Shown here: piece after piece, positions 58,115 through 64,000 of the stretch
How the letters are laid out: the number at the start of each line of letters is the position of its first letter
Numbering within the stretch: position 1 is the first letter of the stretch
Source: Acetobacter cerevisiae
GTDB lineage: Bacteria > Pseudomonadota > Alphaproteobacteria > Acetobacterales > Acetobacteraceae
NCBI RefSeq assembly: GCF_001580535.1
Contig: NZ_LHZA01000157.1
Span: 124,001-188,000, forward strand
DNA length: 64,000 nucleotides
Direction: 5' to 3'
Program-made: the position numbers and the translations under genes
Notes under the pieces: model-generated
Told to the model about the DNA's origin: nothing
Databases searched by the model: none
The model's input: only the letters and a program-made list of their open reading frames with translations

Positions 58115-58999
58115 GTGTCCAAGCCCAAGCCTTTACGTAAAGCAGTCCTGCCGGTTGCAGGGCTAGGTACACGCTTCCTGCCGGCGACCAAAGCCATGCC
58201 GAAGGAAATGCTGACAGTCGTCGACAGACCTCTGATTCAGTACGCGATTGATGAAGCGCGTGAAGCTGGGATTGAAGAATTCTGTCTGATTACGGGCCGT
58301 GGCAAAGATTCCCTGATCGACTACTTTGATATTGCCTATGAACTCGAAGCGACACTGCGTGAACGCAACAAACTGGACACTCTGAAGGCGCTTGAACCGA
58401 CCAGCATTGAAGCAGGTTCGCTGGTGGCCGTGCGTCAGCAGGAACCGCTGGGGCTTGGTCATGCCATCTGGTGCGCCCGCAGCTTTATTGGTGATGACCC
58501 GTTCGCCATCCTGCTGCCGGATGATATCGTGAAGTCTGGCACCTCCTGTGTGAAGCAGCTGGTTGATGCCTATAACCAGACAGGCGGAAATGTTCTGGCG
58601 GTAACAGAAGTGCCGCGTGAACAGACCAACCGTTACGGTATTCTGGACATCGGCAAGGACGATGGCCGTCTGGTGGAAGTGAAGGGCCTTGTTGAAAAGC
58701 CCAAGCCGGAAGATGCTCCGTCCAACCTGTCCATCATTGGCCGTTATGTGCTGACCCCGGATGTGATGACGCATCTGTCCAAGCTGGAAAAAGGCGCGGG
58801 CGGTGAAGTGCAGCTGACGGACGCCATGGCAAAAACCATTGGTCATGTGCCGTTCCATGGCCTGCGCTATGAAGGTGAGCGTTTTGACTGCGGGAATAAG
58901 ATCGGCTTCCTGGAAGCACAGATTGCATTCTCTCTCGAGCGCCCCGATCTTGCCGACGATGTGAAAGCATTCCTGAAAAAATATACGTCTCAGATCTGA
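58115..58999 (+). CDS. galU: UTP--glucose-1-phosphate uridylyltransferase
   Basis: A 294-residue nucleotidyltransferase that makes UDP-glucose for cellulose, other exopolysaccharides and lipopolysaccharide. It starts [25 protein letters not shown], the nucleotide loop and catalytic lysine block, with [21 protein letters not shown] and [23 protein letters not shown]. The start is GTG at 58115. Its stop overlaps the next start as TGATG, so it forms an operon with the phosphohexomutase. Confidence 0.96.
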   Translation: MSKPKPLRKAVLPVAGLGTRFLPATKAMPKEMLTVVDRPLIQYAIDEAREAGIEEFCLITGRGKDSLIDYFDIAYELEATLRERNKLDTLKALEPTSIEAGSLVAVRQQEPLGLGHAIWCARSFIGDDPFAILLPDDIVKSGTSCVKQLVDAYNQTGGNVLAVTEVPREQTNRYGILDIGKDDGRLVEVKGLVEKPKPEDAPSNLSIIGRYVLTPDVMTHLSKLEKGAGGEVQLTDAMAKTIGHVPFHGLRYEGERFDCGNKIGFLEAQIAFSLERPDLADDVKAFLKKYTSQI

Positions 59000-60408
59000 T
59001 GACGTTTACGCACACGTTCAACCCGACCAGTCTCCGCGAATATGATATTCGCGGGATTGTCGGGAAAAGCCTCACGTCTGAAGATGCCTTTGCCATTGGG
59101 CGGACGTTTGGATCTGTTGTCGTTCGTCATGGCGGCAAAACTGTTGTGACCGGTTATGATGGCCGCCTGTCTTCCCCGGATCTGGAAGATGCGCTGGTTA
59201 AAGGGCTGGTTGCCTGCGGGTTGAATGTTGTGCGGGTGCGCTGTGGCCCGACCCCAATGCTGTATTTTGCGTCTGTCTCCCTGCAGGCTGATGGCGCAGT
59301 AATGGTAACGGGGAGCCATAACCCGGCAGATTATAACGGCTTCAAGATGATGCTGGCCGGGAAGCCTTTTTTCGGGCCTCAGATTCAGGAGCTTGGCGTT
59401 CTTGCTAAAACCGGCGATGTCGTGCCCTCTGCACACGGGGCGATACGCGGGCTTGATTTACGTACCGACTACGTGCGCCGTTTGCTCAAAGACTGGGATG
59501 GGGGCGAGAAACCTCTTAAGGTTGTCTGGGACAACGGGAACAGTGCTGCAGGAGATGTCCTGCAGAAACTGGTTGCCGGGTTGCCCGGTGAACATACCGT
59601 TCTGAATGGCGCGATTGACGGCCATTTCCCCGCCCATCATCCAGACCCGACCGTTGCGAAAAACCTTGAACAGCTGATTGCGGAAGTTCGCAGGCAGAAG
59701 GCGGATGTTGGTCTGGCCTTTGATGGCGATGCAGACCGGGTTGGCGTGGTGGATGATCAGGGGGAAATCCTCTGGGGGGATCAGATCCTGATTCTGCTGG
59801 CGCGGGATGTTCTGAAAACGCATCCCGGTGCGACAATTATTGCTGACGTTAAAGCCAGTCAGGTTCTGTTCGATGAAGTCCGCAAGGCCGGGGGCAAGCC
59901 GCTGATGTGGCGAACCGGACATTCTCTCATCAAAACCAAAATGGCAGAAACAGGGTCTCCGCTGGCCGGTGAAATGTCAGGCCATATTTTCTTTGCCGAT
60001 AAATGGTACGGGTTTGATGATGCCCTGTATGCCGCAGTGCGGCTGCTTGGTATTCTGGCGCGCCAGGACAAGCCCCTTTCCGCCATCAGAGAGGCGTTAC
60101 CCCGCACCGTTTCAACTCCTGAAGTGCGCTTTGATTGCGATGATACGCGCAAGTTCAAAGTGATTGAGGAGGTTGCGGCTCGTTTGCGGCATGAGGGCGC
60201 GGATGTCTCCGAAATTGATGGTGTGCGCGTCAATACGCCTGATGGCTGGTGGCTACTACGGGCATCCAACACACAGGCTGTTCTGGTCGTACGTGCGGAA
60301 GGGCCGGATGAGGCTGCTCTTGAGCGCCTGAAGCAGGCTGTGGTGGCGCAACTGGCGCAGTCTGGCCTGTCCGCACCAGATTTTTCCGGGAATAACGCCG
60401 GGCATTAA
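58999..60408 (+). CDS. Phosphomannomutase/phosphoglucomutase
   Basis: A 469-residue alpha-D-phosphohexomutase that interconverts 1- and 6-phosphates of mannose or glucose. The four domains show the phosphoserine loop [16 protein letters not shown], the magnesium loop [14 protein letters not shown], the sugar loop [11 protein letters not shown] and the phosphate-binding loop [16 protein letters not shown]. Directly downstream of galU, it could supply glucose-1-phosphate for UDP-glucose as well as mannose-1-phosphate for GDP-mannose. Sequence alone does not fix which sugar is preferred (ManB/AlgC-type). Confidence 0.93.
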   Translation: MTFTHTFNPTSLREYDIRGIVGKSLTSEDAFAIGRTFGSVVVRHGGKTVVTGYDGRLSSPDLEDALVKGLVACGLNVVRVRCGPTPMLYFASVSLQADGAVMVTGSHNPADYNGFKMMLAGKPFFGPQIQELGVLAKTGDVVPSAHGAIRGLDLRTDYVRRLLKDWDGGEKPLKVVWDNGNSAAGDVLQKLVAGLPGEHTVLNGAIDGHFPAHHPDPTVAKNLEQLIAEVRRQKADVGLAFDGDADRVGVVDDQGEILWGDQILILLARDVLKTHPGATIIADVKASQVLFDEVRKAGGKPLMWRTGHSLIKTKMAETGSPLAGEMSGHIFFADKWYGFDDALYAAVRLLGILARQDKPLSAIREALPRTVSTPEVRFDCDDTRKFKVIEEVAARLRHEGADVSEIDGVRVNTPDGWWLLRASNTQAVLVVRAEGPDEAALERLKQAVVAQLAQSGLSAPDFSGNNAGH

Positions 60409-60494
60409 GAAAACCCTGCCGGCTTGAAGTTTATGGCCGGCATGACCACTTTGGGTTTCGACAAAACGTTTCCTTCCGACTATATAGAGGACCT

Positions 60495-61511
60495 ATGTTG
60501 TCCGGTTTAGTGGACCCCGCGGGGCGCCGCATCTCCTATCTTCGTGTTTCGGTCACAGATCGCTGTGACATGCGGTGTACGTACTGCATGTCCGAACGCA
60601 TGACGTTTTTACCGCGCGCAGATGTTCTGGATTTTGAGGAGTTGCTGCGGCTGTGCCAGGTTTTTGTGAAGCATGGCGTCAAACGGTTGCGGATTACCGG
60701 GGGCGAGCCTCTGGTGCGACGGGATATTGGTCCGTTTTTTGAAACGCTGGGCCAATGGCTGCACCATCCCGAACAGGCGGGATCTCTCGACGAATTAACC
60801 CTGACGACCAATGGCAGCAGACTGGCGTTGTATGCCGAGACGTTGTTTCGCGCCGGGGTGCGGCGGGTCAATGTCAGTCTGGATACGCTGGATGAAGAGC
60901 GTTTTGCCAGCATAACGCGGCGGGGAAAACTGGCTGCCACGCTGGACGGCATCAAGGCTGCACGAGATGTCGGTCTGGCGGTGCGGGTCAATGCCGTGGC
61001 GATGGCTGGCGTGAATGATGATGAATTTGACGCCATGCTCGCATGGTGTGGAGAAATTGGCGCTGATCTCTGTCTGATTGAAACCATGCCAATGGGGGAT
61101 ACGGGGGAAGATCGCACAGCCCGCTATCTGCCGTTATCAGAGGTCAAGGCTGATCTTGCCAGACGGTGGACGCTGGAGCCGGTGGCAGATCGCTCAGGTG
61201 GGCCCGCGCGCTATATGCGTGTTGCGGAAACCGGGCAGCGCATTGGTTTTATCACCCCGATGAGCCATAATTTCTGTGCGACCTGCAACCGTGTGCGTCT
61301 GTCCTGCACCGGACAGCTTTATACCTGCCTCGGGCATGAGGATGGCGTAGATTTGAGGGCTATTCTGCGGTCTGGCGGGGATGACGCTGCTATTCTGGCC
61401 GGCATACAGGCAGCTATTGATCGCAAGCCGACGGGGCATGATTTCATGCTGGGAGCAAAGCCAGGAGAAGTCTCCGGGCCTGTGCGTCACATGAGTGTAA
61501 CAGGCGGCTAA
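60495..61511 (+). CDS. moaA: GTP 3',8-cyclase MoaA
   Basis: A 338-residue radical-SAM enzyme that, with MoaC, converts GTP to cyclic pyranopterin monophosphate, the first step of molybdenum cofactor synthesis. The N-terminal cluster is CDMRCTYC (Cys24, 28, 31) and the second cluster lies in FCATCNRVRLSCTGQLYTC. The ending -PVRHMSVTGG carries the GG motif needed for catalysis. It is followed convergently by a methyltransferase gene whose 3' end overlaps by 4 bases. Confidence 0.96.
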   Translation: MLSGLVDPAGRRISYLRVSVTDRCDMRCTYCMSERMTFLPRADVLDFEELLRLCQVFVKHGVKRLRITGGEPLVRRDIGPFFETLGQWLHHPEQAGSLDELTLTTNGSRLALYAETLFRAGVRRVNVSLDTLDEERFASITRRGKLAATLDGIKAARDVGLAVRVNAVAMAGVNDDEFDAMLAWCGEIGADLCLIETMPMGDTGEDRTARYLPLSEVKADLARRWTLEPVADRSGGPARYMRVAETGQRIGFITPMSHNFCATCNRVRLSCTGQLYTCLGHEDGVDLRAILRSGGDDAAILAGIQAAIDRKPTGHDFMLGAKPGEVSGPVRHMSVTGG

Positions 61512-62395
61512 GAACGCTTGCTATCGGTGGGTGATTCAGTCTGAGCAGCGTCAAGAACACTCTCCAGCGTATGTGTAAAGGCACCGGGTTTTAAAGGCTG
61601 CTGCTGGGTAGGTGAGGGAGCCCAAGCCGTCAGAATAGCCATATGCAGCGGCATGGCGAACGTATCCGCTTCATTCTGATTCAGTTCAGCCGCAGCGGCG
61701 GGGAAGAGGAGGCGCGGCGGCACAGTCCTGCTCCGCAGAGCCAGAGCGTTTGTCTCTCCTGCTGCGCGTAAATCCCGCAAAAGCGCCATGAGAGAGCGGT
61801 AACGTAAATCCAGCTTTTCCGTATCCACAACCGGCAGGGCAAAGCCTGCACGCTGGAGCAGGTGCGCGCAGCTTTGTTGCGTTGGCAGCGGCGAGACACG
61901 CGGCGAGATCCCGTCAGATAATGCCAGCTCGGCATCATCCAGAGCCTGCCTGAGCGGGCGCAGGGTTGGCAGGATTGGCATGCTGGCGAGGAACAGACCG
62001 TCCTGCTTCAAAATGCGGCAAATCTGGCTGAATGTGCCGGGGAGGTCATTAATCCAGTGCAGGGAGAGGCTGGCGGTCACCAGATCAAAGCTGTGCGGGG
62101 CAAAAGGGAGCGTTTCTTCATCCGCGCAGATGGCGTGTTTGGGAGCGCACGCCGCCATGGCGGGAGAAAGATCGGATGAGATGACAGGAATGCCGCGTGC
62201 CGTCAGCCGTTGCGCCATAACTCCGCGACCGCCCAGATCAAGCGCACAGGTAAAATGCCGGGTGACATCATCAAGCCGGTCCATCAGAATATCCGCAGCG
62301 GCATCCAGAATAGGCATGACTGAGGTTTGCAGTCTTGCTGAGCGGGTTCTGTGGGCTTTGACCGCCTTGCGATCAAAAATGACGGGGGCATCCAT
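61508..62395 (-). CDS. SAM-dependent methyltransferase (NDUFAF5/BioC-like)
   Basis: A 295-residue class I methyltransferase. It has FDRKAVKAHRTRSARL at the N-terminus, motif I ALDLGGRGVMAQRL, then ISSDLSPAM, FDLVTASLSLHWINDLPGTFSQICRILKQDGLFLASM and the C-terminal YRSLMALLRDLRAAGETNAL. Alphaproteobacterial proteins of this type next to comF resemble the mitochondrial complex I assembly factor NDUFAF5 and the BioC group. Because BioC is already present in bioCD, a different substrate is likely. It is divergent from comF by 78 bases. Confidence 0.85.
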   Translation of the reverse strand: MDAPVIFDRKAVKAHRTRSARLQTSVMPILDAAADILMDRLDDVTRHFTCALDLGGRGVMAQRLTARGIPVISSDLSPAMAACAPKHAICADEETLPFAPHSFDLVTASLSLHWINDLPGTFSQICRILKQDGLFLASMPILPTLRPLRQALDDAELALSDGISPRVSPLPTQQSCAHLLQRAGFALPVVDTEKLDLRYRSLMALLRDLRAAGETNALALRSRTVPPRLLFPAAAAELNQNEADTFAMPLHMAILTAWAPSPTQQQPLKPGAFTHTLESVLDAAQTESPTDSKRS

Positions 62396-62473
62396 AACGG
62401 GAGACGCTGCGCGTTTCAGGTTGGTTTGCCAAGGGGAGGCGTGGCCAAAACATATGCTGCACGAGGCTTTGTG

Positions 62474-63259
62474 ATGGTGGGGAAATATGCCCGGAAAATA
62501 GGGACGGCAGCGCTGGACGTGCTGTTCCCGCCCACGTGCCTGTTATGCAATGCGGATGTCGCGCAGGCAGGACTGGTCTGCACAGACTGTTTCGGGCGAC
62601 TGCATCCTGTTGTGGCCCCCTGTTGTGATGCGTGTGCCACGCCACAAACTGCTCAGGCTTATATTGGGGTAGATGGGTTATGTCCGGCCTGTGAACGCCA
62701 TCATCCGCTCTGGGCGCATGCTCGTGCGGCATTTTTATATGATCAGGCAAGTCGGGACCTGATCCTGCAACTGAAATATGCGGACCGGCTCGAAAATGCC
62801 CGCTTTCTGGCAAACCGTATGGTGCAGGCCGGACAGGATCTTTTGGTCTCGGACGCCGTGCTGGTGCCTGTGCCGGTGCATCGCTGGCGCCTGATAGGGC
62901 GGCGTTACAATCAGGCTGCGATTCTTGCCTGGGCGCTGGCGCGAAGAACCGGATTGCGCTGTGTGCCAGATGCTCTGGTGCGCAGAAAAGCAACGTCACG
63001 TCTGGCAAGCTTTTCGCCGCAGGAGCGAAAGGCTGAAATGGTGGATGCCATAGCCGTGCATGGGGGACGCCTTTCAGAGTTTGCAGGACGATCCGTAGTG
63101 TTAGTGGATGATGTGCTGACGACTGGGGCAACAGCAACGGTCTGCACGCAGGTCTTGCTGGATGCCGGTGCGGCCTCGGTTAGCCTGCTGGTGGCGGGGC
63201 GGGTGCCTGCGCAAAAAGAAGTTGATCTTGATTTTCCAGTCATGGAAACGACTATGTGA
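62474..63259 (+). CDS. comF: ComF-family phosphoribosyltransferase-like protein
   Basis: A 261-residue protein. The N-terminal zinc-ribbon region has four CxxC pairs (CLLC, CTDC, CDAC, CPAC), and the C-terminal type I phosphoribosyltransferase domain has VPVPVHRWRLIGRRYNQA and the PRPP loop VVLVDDVLTTGAT. ComF proteins are linked to DNA uptake in competent bacteria, but the family is widespread and the role outside competence is unclear. The ATG at 62474 has GAGG 8 bases upstream. Confidence 0.9.
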   Translation: MVGKYARKIGTAALDVLFPPTCLLCNADVAQAGLVCTDCFGRLHPVVAPCCDACATPQTAQAYIGVDGLCPACERHHPLWAHARAAFLYDQASRDLILQLKYADRLENARFLANRMVQAGQDLLVSDAVLVPVPVHRWRLIGRRYNQAAILAWALARRTGLRCVPDALVRRKATSRLASFSPQERKAEMVDAIAVHGGRLSEFAGRSVVLVDDVLTTGATATVCTQVLLDAGAASVSLLVAGRVPAQKEVDLDFPVMETTM

Positions 63260-63316
63260 AGAGAAGTGTAGGCATGCCGGATTTGGCTGCCCTATAAAAA
63301 TGAGGAAAACGGCAGG

Positions 63317-63580
63317 ATGCCAGCAATAGAAATTTATACGCAGCCCGGTTGCCCATATTGCGTGCGCGCTGTGCGGCTTCTTGAGAGCAAGAATGTGTCG
63401 TTCAAGGAAATTAATGCTCCCCCAGGCACGCCGGAACGGGAACAGGCATATGAGCGCTCAGGCGGCAGCTCCACTGTGCCACAGACATTTGTGGATGGGC
63501 GGCCTCTGGGGGGCTGTGATGATCTGATGCGTCTGGAACGGCAGGGGCAGCTGAACGCCGCTCTTGGGCTGGCGGACTGA
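63317..63580 (+). CDS. grxC: Glutaredoxin 3
   Basis: An 87-residue dithiol glutaredoxin. The CPYC active site is Cys12/Cys15, followed by the cis-proline TVPQTFVDG and the GGCDDL glutathione-binding motif. It reduces protein and glutathione mixed disulfides with GSH. It follows comF by 57 bases and precedes a DUF1178 gene by 16, a conserved alphaproteobacterial order. Confidence 0.95.
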   Translation: MPAIEIYTQPGCPYCVRAVRLLESKNVSFKEINAPPGTPEREQAYERSGGSSTVPQTFVDGRPLGGCDDLMRLERQGQLNAALGLAD

Positions 63581-63596
63581 TCCGGGAAGGCGAGGA

Positions 63597-64000
63597 ATGA
63601 TCTGCTACCGTTTGCGCTGTGCTGCCGGGCATGAATTTGAAGGCTGGTACCGTGACAGCGCAACTTTTGCGCAGTTACAGGCTGGTGGCTTTCTGTCCTG
63701 CCCTGAATGCGGCCACGCGGACGTGCAGCAGGCGCTGATGGCCCCCGCCATTTCCAAAAAATGCTCAGACAGCCCCGCCCCTCGTCAGAGTCCTGAGAGC
63801 TCGGTTGAAGGTGCTACGGAAAAGGCTGCCAGTGCAGTTTTGCCCGACCAGATGGTCGCAGCCTTTCAGAAAATCAGGCAGGCCGTGGAAACCGGGTGTG
63901 AAAATGTGGGAGATCGCTTTGCTGAGGAAGCCTTGCGGATGCACCACAAGGAAGCCCCGGAACGCGGGATCTACGGTCAGGCCTCGGAAGAGGATCGTTC
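63597..64000 (+). CDS. DUF1178 family protein, cut by window edge
   Basis: The first 134 codons are visible from an ATG at 63597 with GGAAGG upstream. MICYRLRCAAGHEFEGWYRD, then FLSCPECGHADVQQALMAPAI, is the DUF1178 start, including a possible zinc site (Cys8, His12, and CPEC). The later GDRFAEEALRMHHKEAPERGIYGQASEED is the other conserved block. The function is unknown. It probably lacks only a short C-terminus. Confidence 0.92.
   Translation, partial: MICYRLRCAAGHEFEGWYRDSATFAQLQAGGFLSCPECGHADVQQALMAPAISKKCSDSPAPRQSPESSVEGATEKAASAVLPDQMVAAFQKIRQAVETGCENVGDRFAEEALRMHHKEAPERGIYGQASEEDR

Noticed and set aside
61508-62395. Second bioC gene
   Set aside because: It has the methyltransferase motifs but lies by comF with an NDUFAF5-like N-terminus, and BioC activity is already encoded by bioCD.

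Overview
The window looks like chromosomal DNA of an acetic acid bacterium (Acetobacteraceae, Alphaproteobacteria; Acetobacter, Gluconobacter or Komagataeibacter type). Three things support this. The DNA is moderately GC-rich. It carries a 505-residue succinyl-CoA:acetate CoA-transferase (aarC) with its catalytic glutamate at residue 294, as in the Acetobacter aceti enzyme. It also has alphaproteobacterial gene blocks: smc with long coils, recG-sdhE-mfd, cobS-cobT-J-domain, thiO-S-G-E, uvrC-pgsA-moaD-moaE, and a GTTC-N7-GTTC LexA box. I see no insertion sequence, prophage, CRISPR array, rRNA or conjugation gene. One tRNA is present.

Layout. 1-2.2 kb: a cut metallophosphoesterase (-) and aarC (+). 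2.2-13.5 kb: a minus-strand run of plsC, miaB, phoH(ybeZ), ybeY, corC/ybeX, a DsbA-like thioredoxin, smc and a GDPD-like membrane protein. 13.7-20 kb: tamA-tamB. 20-26.5 kb: xthA (-), an M19 dipeptidase, uvrC, pgsA, a small lipoprotein, moaD-moaE. 26.6-31.3 kb: biotin locus, bioA divergent from bioF-bioH-bioCD, where bioC and bioD are one fused gene. 31.4-35.7 kb: autoregulated lexA, a frameshifted OprB-type porin, moeA, rpmG, ftsB-like. 35.8-40.5 kb: eno, a DUF3429 membrane protein, thiO-thiS-thiG-thiE. 40.6-42.6 kb: a small accessory patch (two small unknown proteins, a SnoaL-like protein, an AraC regulator without a normal start codon). 42.6-48.6 kb: recG (-), sdhE-mfd (+). 48.7-52.2 kb: an exported unknown protein, a bile-acid/sodium symporter-like transporter and a PLP decarboxylase. 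52.3-56 kb: cobT, cobS and a J-domain gene (-). 56-57.6 kb: bolA, a LolA-like lipoprotein, lipB (-). 57.7 kb: tRNA-Leu(GAG). 58-64 kb: galU, a phosphomannomutase/phosphoglucomutase, moaA, a methyltransferase (-), comF, grxC and a cut DUF1178 gene.

How the genes work together. Cofactor synthesis is prominent: biotin, thiamine thiazole, molybdenum cofactor (three separate loci: moaDE, moeA, moaA), lipoate (lipB) and cobaltochelatase (cobST). DNA repair is well represented (xthA, uvrC, lexA, recG, mfd). Envelope functions include tamAB, plsC, pgsA, galU and LolA-like genes. Many starts overlap the upstream stop (ATGA, TGATG or TTGA), which suggests translational coupling.

Most of the window is ordinary housekeeping DNA, and I found no convincing new multi-gene defence or mobile system. 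The items most worth a second look are the bioC-bioD fusion, the porin frameshift, the AraC gene lacking a canonical start, the very long SMC, the degenerate GDPD-like protein after smc, the internally duplicated 79-residue protein, and the structured uvrC leader with a perfect DnaA box. Gene calls rest on motif recognition and reading frames, without database searches.
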